From contig CM049315.1 in the NCBI GenBank assembly GCA_026874595.1, forward strand, positions 72,897,416-72,961,415: a stretch of DNA of 64,000 bases, given 5' to 3'. The DNA comes from Sipunculus nudus. Its lineage: Eukaryota; Annelida; Sipuncula; Golfingiida; Sipunculidae. The stretch's first letter is position 1. Every line of letters starts with the position of its first letter. Of the stretch, positions 47,201 to 58,167 are shown one piece after another. The position numbers and the translations under genes were made by a program. The notes under the pieces were generated by a model. It was not told where the DNA came from. It did no database searches and worked only from the letters and a program-made list of their open reading frames with translations.

Positions 47201-48181
47201 TACAATATTTCTATTGTTGTTGTTTGTAAACATTCAGAATTCCTTAAATATCTCTCAGTCCACTTTATTTTCTGGGATGCGTGTAGGGGATGACACATAC
47301 ATAAACTCTTTAGATTCTACTTGTATGTAAACCTTGAAAGCAGGATCGAGTAAACAAGACCAGCTGTGACACTGAAATGTACATGCCGAGTCCGGTGGGT
47401 GTTGTTAATTTCAATGCCCTGGAGGGAGAGTACACCCGTACTGGTGTGTGATCGTTTAAATTAACCATATAAAACTGGATCTTATTCTACACAATCCCAG
47501 CGCATGCACACATATAACTGGGCACGGCAACTAATTACAACCAATGCAGTGTTAAATTGTGTTCAGGTTTCCATAGCTTGCTTAATATGTATCCTTGACT
47601 TATACCTGACATTTGCATCACATTAGAAATTGTCAAATGTTCAAGGAATATTGGCGAAAAATTGTCAAGAGGTTTAGGAAGATTGGTGCAAATTCTATAT
47701 CAATAAATCAATAAAATGATACTTACATGCTGAGAACGGTAAACAAGATCATGAAAGATGAATCTCATCCCTTGTATGGACATTTAAAATGGTTGTTAAC
47801 AGGATAAGGTTAGCCTGGCCAGTAATCAGTACAAATTGCTTTAAGATTGCATCTGTATGTAAAGGAATCCGATTATTCAACCATGTGTAATCTCTAAACT
47901 ATAGTAAATTCGGAAAACCGGTTGCAACATAAAAGACCAAAAACACACTGGCGCGGGCGGCAGGCGTGCATCACGCGGGCGGCAAGCGTTCACACGGCAA
48001 GGTACGCTGCATTTTCAAAACAGACTAGCGCGGGCGGAATGCGACGAATCTCGTTGTAAAGCTGTAAAATATCGGGACTTTTCTGTGGACTTTTATATGT
48101 CTGTCTAGAAATATCCCCCTGTATAATGTAAATTTCATAAAAAAAGTAATCATATCATTCGGTCAACAATAATAATTATGA

Positions 48182-48225
<44 letters not shown>

Positions 48226-48599
48226 AATAACAATATGTTTCTGTGTGAATATATATGTTTGTAATTTACATATCATAGAATTATATATAGACGTGCATAT
48301 TTCTATAGCCATCCACAAAAAGATCCTGAAGTCATGTCATTTTACCCGAAGTTCACGTAGAGCCTATACCTGAAAATCGCTCCTGTGACGATTTTTGACG
48401 TATAAACGCATATACGCTGACGGACACATGCATGGAAATACCCCAGCAAAATCATATGAGCGATTTTTCACGCATATATACGCATATAAGTGCACATGGA
48501 AACTTCCCCTTAGCTATTAGAACAAGCAAAGTACAATCAGATAATTGGACAGTTATTTCATAACTGGTGACAATATATGCAGTATTTATTTGATATTTC
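46520..48599. other. Intergenic DNA with repeats, no gene recognised
   Basis: Holds (ATT)n at about 47167-47200 and (TA)n at 48187-48221. A GC-rich stretch, 47945-48050, repeats GGCGCGGGCGGCAGGCG-like units, and 48390-48500 repeats CGCATATACGC motifs. Together these resemble the two ends of an unclassified DNA transposon. No coding domain. Confidence 0.4.
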
Positions 48600-49017
48600 A
48601 GTGTTAAGTTAAGGTGATATGCTTATGCTTCTTGACGCGTATTGCACGACTAGCAGCACTTTTTTGTACATGTTGGAGTTTAGCAAGAGAAAGATGTGTA
48701 ATTCTTCAGAGATGACTATTGCAGTAGTCAATTCTGGAAGTAATAAAAGCAAGGACCAGCTTCTCCAGAAATATAATTCCTCCTCCATGCAATGTTCCAG
48801 AGGTAAAAATAAGCAGTTTTACAGTCAGCTTAGTATGCGGCTGAACACTGAACTCCTTGTTGAACTGAACACCAAGATTTTTAACAAGGACAGACTGTTG
48901 CACAGTTGAAACACAAAGGGAAAGGTTACTTAATGTAATGTCAGCAAAGTGACGCTTTCTACCGAGAACAATAAATTCATTTTTGTTGCAATTCAGTTTG
49001 AGCTTGTTTTTGGTCAT
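48600..49017 (-). mobile_element. LINE fragment (CR1/L2-like), RT C-terminal region
   Basis: On minus: MTKNKLKLNCNKNEFIVLG, then VLVKNLGVQFN, LVLAFITSRIDYCNSHL and, in another frame, LAKLQHVQKSAA. These are the conserved blocks after the RT active site in CR1/L2/Jockey-type elements. The 5' side (above 49017) is cut off by a tandem repeat array. Not functional. Confidence 0.75.
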
Positions 49018-49023
49018 CCAGGA

Positions 49024-49258
49024 TTAACCGATAATGTTACACAAACTGATAACGTAATGACAAATCAGCTGATAATGTAATACTAACTGATAACGTTATA
49101 AAAAATAAACGATAATGTTAAAGTTGCCAATAATGTAATACAAAATCAACCGATAACGCAACAACAAACCGGCAACGTGATACGAAAGTTTCCAATAATT
49201 TAACAAAGTTCCCTAACCGTTAATGTAACGTAAAAGAAAAATAACCGGTTATGTATTA
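49024..49258. repeat. Degenerate short tandem array, GATAAYGTAAT core
   Basis: About ten imperfect units with the core GATAA(C/T)GT(A/T)A spaced roughly 18-26 bases apart. It starts directly at the cut LINE edge and ends about 55 bases before the left end of the TTAA transposon. Confidence 0.65.
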
Positions 49259-49489
49259 ACACTTTATAGCGAGGGGCCGGTATCTCGAAGCTATCGTTGA
49301 GGTAACGAGCGCTTAAAGACCAAGTCTCAGCAGGGAGGTCGATTAGGTCATATGCTCGTTTTCTATGTATCAAAACACGATGTTATGGTCCATTTAACAT
49401 TAATCTAGCAATTTAATCAATTAAAACGACATTTGAAACTGACGCGCCGAATACACTCCGGAAAATGCCGAAAGCCAAGGGGGAAATCC

Positions 49490-49507
49490 GTGACGTCACG
49501 TGTGGCA
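49490..49507 (+). promoter_or_regulatory. Left subterminal CRE/E-box, likely promoter of the P2X7-type gene
   Basis: GTGACGTCACGTGTGGCA combines a CRE palindrome (TGACGTCA) with an overlapping E-box (CACGTG). It lies 122 bases before the ATG at 49629. The exact inverse occurs at 57242-57259. Confidence 0.5.
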
Positions 49508-49628
49508 GTCGTCTCACACAAGCATCATGGCGTGGCGGTGGTCGAAAGTAAACAATTCGTAAATACAATTCGTCAAATGACAACCAAGCGTCCACCGACT
49601 ATGGTTTAAATTAAGTTATTTCTGAAGT

Positions 49629-49816
49629 ATGTCAGAAAGTGATTGTAGTGATGTAGGATTTGAAAATCCTTGTGGTATTGAACCATTTCGATTTGAGCCA
49701 TTGGTTCGACGAGGCGAGATCGAAGGAGGGTGTACCGAGTGTGACAGTGACAGCCGTGTCAACACAGAATCCGATGAACCGTCTCAGGCGTCTAGTCGAG
49801 CAGGCACAAATGACTG
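49629..49816 (+). CDS. Exon 1 of a P2X7-intracellular-domain gene
   Basis: ATG at 49629 opens MSESDCSDVGFENP, then IEPFRFEPLVRRGE, an acidic Ser-rich stretch and RAGTNDW. The donor GTAATT at 49817 splits the Trp codon. In P2X7-intracellular-domain proteins of invertebrates an IEPYxFEP-like start leads to a DW that is followed at once by the C-x-C-G-x-C zinc-binding segment. That next exon was not found here. The family is a cysteine-rich domain first known from the C-terminus of the P2X7 receptor and widespread as a stand-alone protein. Confidence 0.55.
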
Positions 49817-50508
49817 GTAATTATTTTATTTTACTCGAACATTGAATACATCTCAAGTTTCTGTAATTCGGGCATGTTGATTTATTACACTGAAATAAAT
49901 ATCGCTAAACCAACGCATGAAGCACTGATTTTTTTTTTATGACAGTCATAGGTTTTCCTGGAAAGATGGGTCACAGCTAGCTCATTTCTGTGATTTATTA
50001 AAATGCCATTACTTATCAGTGAGTGGTCATATTTTGTGGATTTAAGAACTATATTGAATAAGATCCTGAAGCAAAAACCAATCTTGCAGTGTATTTCTTA
50101 TCTGAAAATCTTAATTTTGAAAAAAAAAAAATTACTGATATACCTAGCTACTATTAAAGCTGTCATTTGACAAGTGACTTGTGAATTCTCAACCTGGATG
50201 CCATTAAAAATTGAAAAATTATTTTCACAATACTAATTATGATAACATTAAAAAATGATAAATTTTTATAAAAATTTAAATTTCATTTTTATTCTTGCAC
50301 ATATTACATGCACACATATATAATTAATAATTATTTAAAGGCCTACTTCCACCCTCAGGGTGTTTTTGCATATATGAAAGGTATGAACCTACAAATAGAA
50401 TTGATGAAAAAATTACTGACATTGGGGAGCTACTATCCGTGATAGGAACGAATATGTGAACAGAGTCCTGGGAGCCCCCTGAAAAAGTTGAGACAGCCCT
50501 TGGGATGT

Positions 50509-50526
50509 GTGTGACGTCACAACCAG
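50509..50526 (+). promoter_or_regulatory. Left subterminal CRE-like palindrome of the nested element
   Basis: TGTGACGTCACAACCAGA; the inverse is at 53933-53950. No clear gene starts after it. Confidence 0.4.
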
Positions 50527-51047
50527 AACCCCGGTTGCGCGTCCACGTGGTTTCAGCAAGGCCGACGGGTCGATCTGATCAAGCGAGGCGGAGGAATCAT
50601 CGTAAGATGACAATGTCTGAGATACGTTAAAGGAGAATAAAGCGGCGAATTTAGATCTGTAAATTTATGGCAACTTCGACATTAACCCTCGTGTAATTTG
50701 TGGCCATGTATACGTTGTTAGAAACAGAAGTCGGCGACACAGACAGCGGCCGCTGCAAGCCAACACGCCAACAGGTTCGATTCCAGTGACAGGCTGTACA
50801 AAATCGAGGATGGAGTCTGTGGGAATTTTAAAGGATATTCTCAATCTGGTGATTATTATCAAAATAACGAGATCATTCAGTAATATAATATTTAGAGCAA
50901 GAAAATGTAGAGTAGTACAAGATGCCGATGGTGATTCTTGACTTGGTCGAGTTTGTTCAATATCGCCCGCGACGCTTTGCAACAAAGTTTGTTGTTGTGA
51001 TAACATTAACTGTGACAATGTTAACTGGTGACGTGGTGGTTCTGCAA

Positions 51048-51422
51048 AAATCAGCTGATAAGCAACTTGGTTTTGTCGTATGAATAAAGCGCTGGTCCTT
51101 TCTTTTTATCATAATTTTTACATACATGCTTCATAATCAGAAATGCAAAATTGTTGTTTTGACATTGATAAGCGCTTTTTTGTTTAGAAGTAGTATAACT
51201 ATATATACTTTTCGTAAAGCAAGTTTTTACTTGGCAGGCCTTACCTCATAAATACTTGTAACCTTATAGTACCACACACAAGGCTAGTCTTAAATGAAGC
51301 TGTAAACGTACCACAACATCCCGATGGATGGTGGTACTAATTTTAAGTACCCCCCCCCCGGCCCGACATCATTGAAATGATACATACATTTATTTATATA
51401 ATTTACACTCTTTCCTTATATA

Positions 51423-51464
<42 letters not shown>

Positions 51465-51838
51465 CAGCTGATAAGCAACTTGGTTTTGTCGTATGAATAA
51501 AGCGCTGGTCCTTTCTTTTTATCATAATTTTTACATACATGCTTCATAATCAGAAATGCAAAATTGTTGTTTTGACATTGATAAGCGCTTTTTTGTTTAG
51601 CAGTAGTATAACTATATATACTTTTCGTAAAGCAAGTTTTTACTTGGCAGGCCTTACCTCATAAATACTTGTAACCTTATAGTACCACACACAAGGCTAG
51701 TCTTAAATGAAGCTGTAAACGTACCACAACATCCCGATGGATGGTGGTACTAATTTTAAGTACCCCCCCCCCGGCCCGACATCATTGAAATGATACATAC
51801 ATTTATTTATATAATTTACACTCTTTCCTTATATAATT

Positions 51839-51908
<70 letters not shown>
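51048..51908. repeat. 413-base tandem duplication plus TA and AG microsatellites
   Basis: Units 51048-51460 and 51461 to about 51873 are almost identical over their length (single differences such as TAGAAGTAG against TAGCAGTAG), each ending in a TA run. The second continues into (AG)n to 51908. High similarity implies a recent event. Confidence 0.9.
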
Positions 51909-51909
<1 letters not shown>

Positions 51910-51913
<4 letters not shown>

Positions 51914-53930
51914 TTGAATTTGAAATATATAATACAAATCATGAAATTCACATTTTTTAATGAATTATGAAAGTGTCATGGTTATTATAAAAAAAATCAC
52001 ACACACAGTGACAATATAATTATACACAGTATATATATGTTTGATACAGTTCTGTATATAACACTCCACCAGACGGAAAGCCCCATTACTATTATTAATC
52101 TGTTTTATGTTGGCAATGTTATATATAAGTAAAGTTCTTGCCATACTGCCTCAGCTAGGCTTTACTTGTGCAAATAAAAATTTACAAGCAAGATTTTAAG
52201 AATGATTGCTCTGTTTTTGTATGGGCTGATGTAAAACCGTTTATCTGGATTTCAGGGTTACTTTTAGTATCCTCCAATTTAAGAATTGTGTAATATGAAA
52301 AAAAATGTGTCCAGAAACCATACATCCCAGTTATAATACTCTGCATGATAGCAGATTTAATTCCAAGAAAAGTACATTTACAATAAATTATCATTTAAAA
52401 TTATACAAAATAACCAATATGTTGTCTTTGGTAAGGTTGATCAGTATGTGTATAGGTATATTTGGCCTTAATGCATGGGTACTTCGGCCAGTGTATCATC
52501 TGAAGGTTCATGTATAACATCTTTGAGTGCAATATGGCAAATCATACTAACAAGGAAGGAGAGAGCCTGCTGAAACAGGTTTGGAGTTCTCTTTATGACT
52601 GACTGGGTAATTGATTTGATATTTTGTTATATACATACTACAAGTGTCTATCTTTATATATCTACACACACACACGCACACACACATATATATATATATC
52701 ATATTTACATATGTATAAACGTTATATATTAATATTTCATATACAAGTATTTCATACTTAAGTTTATATACTTATTACATTTAAAACACACCTCTTAAAT
52801 TAATATGTATGCGTGTGTGCTGACTTAGCATGCATTTTTTTTTATATAAAAAAGAGATAAAACATTGCTTATCACATTTTATACAACAAATACACATTTT
52901 TAAAACAATATAACATTTTATCATTACAGATACTTAAAAGAAAACTTTAAAAAAAATTCAAACAGTGAAAATATCCTCAACCCATATACAACACACACGT
53001 TTAATGTAAGAAAGTCATTACGAAGCCAATTTTTTTCATATTATTTGGGCACAGAATTCAAATATGCTGAAATGCATGGTATGATTTTTTAAATTGTTAA
53101 TTTTCTGATATTTCAAAAGATTTGAAATATTAAAATGAAATATTTTGATTATTGTCAACAATAAGGAGTAACGGTTTTTAACGTGGGTTTATTTTTTTTT
53201 AAGAATCCTATTAATTGTTTCTCCAATGTTAATGCCTTTGCTGAGGCACCATGCACCGAGCTTTACGTGTCCCCTTCGGTCATATGTGTCTTGAAACTTG
53301 TAAAAAAAAGTCCCAAAATAAAAAATAAAGTTTTTATCATTTACAAGCGTTCAAACACATTTAATAATAAATTAATTGATTTATCAGTTTGATATTATTA
53401 AACTTATACGATCAACAAGCAGCTATATGTTGGTTGTCATATAACATGTCCCTTGAAATCCTGATCCGGCGTCTGTGCAGACTGCGTGGTGCCAGCTCCC
53501 AACGTGTCAAGGCCGAGTCGGGGAATAACAGTTGCAAAGTTGAAGATTAAGAGATACAGGAGTCGTAAAGATGAATAGCAGCATCATTTCCTAGTTAGCA
53601 GCCTACGCATGTAACGGATATAGAGTGGCAACAAAAGTGGCAACAAAGGTGTCTAAATGTCAGGAAAAGTCCGTCCGCACCCTCATGTCAGTTGCCAAAC
53701 CTGGGGAATCCCCTTCCCAGATCATGCCCGGCCGGGTCCAGTTCGGCCTCTTCTGTAAAGGAAATCCTGTCCGTTTGGCACGAACATGTGGCTTATACAC
53801 TTGTTAAAATATTATTAAGCTCATACTATCACCCTTGATGTTACTACTCAACCCGACGACGCAATACTTTGGGATATTTTCCCCAGATCGTGTTAAACTC
53901 AACTGATGCCATTAAAATACCGCCCGATGT
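51910..53930. other. Interior of the nested element, no domain recognised
   Basis: AT-rich. A GC-richer stretch at 53460-53780 has a 60-codon frame (53625-53807) beginning MATKVATKVSKCQEKS with no family match. It may be remnant coding sequence of the element. Confidence 0.35.
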
Positions 53931-53932
53931 GG

Positions 53933-53950
53933 TCTGGTTGTGACGTCACA
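53933..53950 (-). promoter_or_regulatory. Right subterminal CRE-like palindrome of the nested element
   Basis: Complement of the left copy at 50509-50526 over 18 bases. Confidence 0.4.
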
Positions 53951-54970
53951 ATCGCCTTGGCCAGGACGCTTCTGTTTGGCTTGGGGCCCCTGAGTGGGGT
54001 GGATTACGGGTCTTTCGATTTAAATTTTAACGGTTGAGTGCGCAAAGCTTGATTTTATAATACCATAATTTATACATATACATGTAAATGAATAAACCTT
54101 CAGTAGTATTCCCTTTTTTTTAATGGAAGTAGGCCTTTAAAAAGAATAATTTTGCAAATACTAGATTTATACTAGTAATATTTACTGATCTTTTATCAAT
54201 TTCAATAACCTTGCAAGGGCTATTGTTTTCACTCAATTCTCTCTGTGTGTAGGGGTGTCAATAAAATATAAATATAAATATAAAATATATTAATTAACTG
54301 AATTGTATATTATATGAATTACTATGAAAAATTTCATATCTAAAATGATTTAGAATTAACATACAGACAGTAAAAGGTATATATATGCCTTTTTTTCTAA
54401 CTTTGATTACCCTCCCATGCCTGTCATCCACCGCCCCCCCCCCCCCCCCCCTTCCCTTGAAGCCACTGTGTCTGTGTGCAAGGTAATGTAATAGTTGCAT
54501 TACAGATGCTATTGCAATTTTACATATAGATCAGTACAGTGAAAATCTCAGGTGATTACATTTTGGTGTAAATTCAACTCTGGGGTGAAGGGTTTGTTTA
54601 CACCAGGGCATGTTTGACAAGATGAACCTATATATGGCCATCTTTGGAGAGTAGTCATGATGTCATTCCACATGCCATTTCCCTTAAAAGTGTCAGTAAA
54701 TCTTCATACAGCAAGGCAGACCAAGACTGATCTTCATTGTGTTTATAGCCAAGGGCAGCAATATCCCAATGTCCAGGGGTGATTTTCAAAATAATCTCAG
54801 TGGAAAAAAGTTTCCAGGAATAACATGGGTTAATTTACATTTCAGAACACCACCTCTGAACATAAACTTCCATACAGGATTTGCATCCCCAATCAGACAC
54901 TTTTTAATTTTTCTTTAATCATCCTTTGTGATACTGACATTACTTATGATACACAGATATCTTTTTGTAG

Positions 54971-55181
54971 GAAATACAGATACACCACATTCAGGCAGCA
55001 GGTTTGATGGAACTGGGGATTCCTTTGGAGACACATCAGGATACCACTACCAGCATGTGCAGTGAAAAGGATTGAGCAGGCATTTATGTCACATGATTGG
55101 ACACTTTACTTTATAAAGGGTTCAGATGCCCTAGATGGAACTGATGGGTGTACATCCTTGAGCACATTGATGAGAACTTAG
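54971..55181 (+). pseudogene. Last exon of the P2X7-intracellular-domain gene
   Basis: Acceptor TTTTTGTAG. Reads KYRYTTFRQQV, TGA, WNWGFLWRHIRIPLPACAV, KRIEQAF and onward to TAG 55179-55181. The pattern Y-R-x-x-x-x-RQF-x-x-W-x-W-G-x-L, then R-x-x-LP-x-C-x-V-x-x-I-R is the C-terminal half of the P2X7 intracellular domain. An in-frame TGA at 55005-55007 stands where Arg is usual, so this copy is inactivated. The cysteine-rich middle exon is missing. Confidence 0.6.
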
Positions 55182-55367
55182 TTGATAAGATGTATCAATG
55201 AACTTAATTATTTCAGTGCACAAGATCTTACACCACAATTTTTACAGCATATTAAATCAAATTGCACACATATCCTGCATAATAGCAATAATCAAGTATT
55301 TACAATTACAAGATGCAGTAATGGAGCCTTCTAGTCCATGTGCACAATTTTGTGTTTGAGCTGAAGT

Positions 55368-55628
55368 TTACCAGCAGGCATCTGGCGAATATGGTTGGTT
55401 CCGCCACTTCTTGTGCAGGTTACAGTTGTTGCATATCTCGCTTACCTGGACTGCAGTTTTCTTAATAAGAATCACCTGCTCATGTGTACAAGATGTGCTG
55501 TTTGGACAGAGGCTAATCAACTCCTTCAGTTGTGAGTGGAATACAATAAATTTGGGCTCTTGATCTTGGTGTATTTCTTCATCTAAGCTAATGCTTTTGG
55601 ACCATAAAAGGTCCTTAAACAGGACCAC
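55368..55628 (-). pseudogene. Middle region of a THAP-type (Kolobok-like) transposase
   Basis: Encodes PKFIVFHSQLKELISLCP, a Cys/His-rich stretch (CTHEQV, CNNCNLHKKW) and RNQP. The frame then shifts to QMPAGKLQL. In THAP-type transposases a zinc-ribbon with W-x-S-QP followed by K-MPAG-N-LLL precedes the DDE core. The catalytic part below 55368 is too decayed for me to recognise with confidence. Confidence 0.5.
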
Positions 55629-55865
55629 GCAGTCAAAATATCCTCAAAATCCCAGCCCTGTTGCCATATTGGATGTCACATTGGCCTGAAACTTACCACC
55701 CCAAATAACCTGAATGGGACCTATATTCAGAAAATTGTTAAAAGATTATTTAGATGAGGCATTAACAGGATCTTAAGGTACATGTATGTGCTTGGAAGCA
55801 GCGTTGAATTTGCATTTAAAGGATTGATGGATGGACCAAGGACTGATGGACAGACATCAAGGCAA

Positions 55866-56159
55866 TTATTCTTGAGCGGTGCCTGAATAAAAATCAGTCA
55901 GTATGAACAAACTGATATAAGAAAAATCTATAATAAATGTCAAATCTATAAAGATTAAATATTTAACAATAAGTTCATAGGAGGATGAATGGGTATCATA
56001 ATCTTCATCATCAGAAGTGAAGAATTCATCATCATCATTATCATCTGGTTCTTCTTCATCATTGAAGATGCTGCAATCTTCTGTATTTTGGCCAACCCAA
56101 GCTTCACCAATCAGTGAGCACTGGACACCAGCATTTTTTTTTATACATTCACTGGGCAA
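55866..56159 (-). pseudogene. Acidic linker region of the THAP-type transposase
   Basis: Contains NDEEEPDDNDDDEFFTSDDE, a strongly acidic linker of the kind found between the THAP domain and the zinc-ribbon in these transposases. Its position between the two recognised parts on the same strand supports the assignment. Confidence 0.4.
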
Positions 56160-56733
56160 CCCGAATTTTGAAACAATATGCCATTTTCAATGATTTCCAG
56201 GACAATTGAAAGATAACTATTTCATTTGTTATTTTAAAAAATATATATATACTAACATAACTTGTCATAAGATCTTATCACACAACAATCATAGTATTTA
56301 TGCTTTATTAAAATAAAATTGTGCATAATATGGAAATCTGAGGTTAAATAAGGCAAAATGTCACAACTGTTAGCATTAAATGATTATTTAATGAGTGGCC
56401 ACTGTAATTTGTTAACAAACAATTGGGGGTTATGGACACACCCTTTGGCGCACCCCTAATTTGCCGTCTAACTGCCTGGCAATTTGGCAGGAGTTGTGGG
56501 TGTTCATAGGTTTCCCTTGAACAAAAGGGCACAATCCCAGCTTAAAAAATGCAACAACTTTGCACTAGGCCTCGGAGTAGATTAAGCACAACAACCGTGT
56601 TTACATTGGCGATAATAAGGTATATTCAAATCACGTGACAATTTCTTATAATTTAAAATAAATAAATAACTTTCCCTTTTGGCAGTCAATTTCCTCACCG
56701 TTATAGAACCCTTTTCTTCTAATCTAGCGTGCT

Positions 56734-57203
56734 TCACACCTTTTCCCAGCGAGTACCTCGGGCGCTTGGCGGTGTTATCTTGCCCCGGCCCTTGATTGAA
56801 GTTGAAGCAAGGCTGGATCCACTCTCAGTCGGCCTTGAAGCGGGTTCTGGTGGATTTATACTCGGAATTGCCCCTCGTATCAGATTTAGTTGTTTCTTTT
56901 TATATATCCAGCTTCCCATTGCTGATAGTTTTAAAAATCGTCATGGATCCGGAATTGTGCCCCATAAATGAAACTGGAAAGTTTTGCCAGGAGTTCCCGA
57001 CCTCCAATCGGCTCGTCTCTGTCTGACAGGTCCCACCTTTTCCCTAAACGTACGACTTTCGGCCAATTGTGGACGTTCACACTATCCTTAATGGTATTAT
57101 TGCATCCACCAAGAACACCTCGTTTCGTGATTTTGATACTGTGCAAGATATAAATTGTTTGTCGAGGGGAAAAAACACAGCAGTCAAGGATGCAGACCGG
57201 CAA
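56734..57203 (-). pseudogene. THAP-domain exon(s) of the transposase, inactivated
   Basis: The first half reads KRGVLGGCNNTIKDSVNVHN and WPKVVRLGKRW. The second half reads AQFRIHDDF, stop, NYQQWEAG and, in another frame, LIRGAIPSI. These match the THAP fold (C-x4-C, H-x-WPK, C-x-x-HF, GA-x-PSI). Of the four zinc ligands only the second Cys remains: the first is Gly, the third Tyr and the His is Gln. DNA binding is therefore lost. Runs inward from the right end of the element. Confidence 0.6.
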
Positions 57204-57241
57204 GACGCGGCACGTTGACCCATGTGATGTTTACCCACCAG

Positions 57242-57259
57242 TGCCACACGTGACGTCAC
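57242..57259 (-). promoter_or_regulatory. Right subterminal CRE/E-box, likely promoter of the THAP gene
   Basis: Inverse of 49490-49507, identical over 18 bases. Lies just upstream (on minus) of the THAP exon. Confidence 0.5.
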
Positions 57260-57796
57260 TGAAGCCACGCCCACCGCGTATCACCGAGTGCACCTTTGCA
57301 CTCAGCAGCATGATTACCGTGATGTTTCACGGATAAAATGGTGCATTAATTCGATCTCGTTCAGCTTGAAACGGTGTTGGAAGCACTGTATTAACTTATT
57401 AAAAGGGTACATTACGCTTTTTTAACTTATAAAAGTGCATGAAACTTGGACTTTAAAGCATTGTCGGCAGCGCAGTGGCTGGAGTGTGGACTGTCTAGGG
57501 GTCTGACACTCCGCAGCCGACATTGTCGGCTGCCCAATCACTTCCTTATTTTAAAAAGGCCTGAATGTCCTGTTTTCATGCCTACTACCATGCATGATCC
57601 ACGCCTCGTAAAACTTAATGTGATACATACCATTTTACTGGGCTATTACTAATATTTATTATTAAAATACTTGTTCGTTATACAGTATGCTTTTCATATA
57701 TGCCACTAAGTATCAACTGACAAATGCCAGCAGCTGTTTCCCCGTAGGAATGTTTCCTTTGAAAAGGATTGATGTGTTATTTCTAAATCAATATTT

Positions 57797-57844
57797 GGGG
57801 GGGGGGGCGCTGGGTGGAGGGGGGGGGGGGGGGGGGGGGGGGGG
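57797..57844. repeat. Poly-G tract
   Basis: Nearly pure G with one CGCT and one T/A interruption; could form G-quadruplex structures and is prone to sequencing error. Confidence 0.8.
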
Positions 57845-58167
57845 CTCGGTTTCAATGTTTTCCTGCCCGTGTCTTCGCTAGATCAAACTTACCTTTGGGC
57901 ACAATATAAGTCCTAGATTAAGTTGGTCATTCCATTATTGGACTGTCGTGCCTTCAACACACACCCCAAGTAAATTATGCATACCGGTACCTCTTTTAAA
58001 AGGTATACCATGTAAGACCACGTGTGTCGCCTCCCAGCGCAACCTCCCGCGAAGAGACACGATCTGTTGTTTAAATAGAACAGACCCTTCTTACGTTGAT
58101 AGATTCAAGTATGCTCGACCTCACTTTTGTAATATCATTCAATATTGAGAACAACGCTTATTGCCTC

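Larger units (their letters stand above)
50335..54140. mobile_element. Nested 3.8-kb TTAA element with perfect 13-base terminal repeats
   Basis: Body 50339-54136; ends AGGCCTACTTCCA and its exact inverse, flanked by TTAA both sides. TGTGACGTCACAACCAGA lies inverted near both ends (50509-50526; 53933-53950), echoing the host element's layout. Inside are a few short frames without domains, a 413-base tandem duplication and microsatellites. No transposase was recognised, so it is probably a non-autonomous or gutted relative. It sits between exon 1 and the last found exon of the P2X7-type gene. Confidence 0.7.
49313..57456. mobile_element. 8.1-kb TTAA-flanked Kolobok-like DNA transposon with two convergent genes
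   Basis: Element body 49317-57452, flanked by TTAA on each side (49313-49316; 57453-57456). Terminal inverted repeats are AGACCAAGTCTCA (left) and AGTCCAAGTTTCA (right, complemented), 11 of 13 identical. An identical 18-base sequence lies inverted 170-190 bases inside each end. From the left runs a P2X7-intracellular-domain gene (+), from the right a THAP-domain transposase (-). TTAA target sites together with a THAP transposase point to the Kolobok superfamily. Both genes are broken, so the copy is dead. A second TTAA element is nested inside. Confidence 0.65.

Noticed and set aside
49024-49258. CRISPR-like array
   Set aside because: Units are imperfect, too short and without distinct spacers; the DNA is animal nuclear.
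49660-49845. Second frame over the P2X7-type exon 1
   Set aside because: It runs through the splice donor and lacks the IEPxxFEP-like family pattern of the other frame.
56729-57026. Plus-strand frames overlapping the THAP exon
   Set aside because: They have no domain; the minus strand reads a THAP domain through the same bases, so these are shadows.
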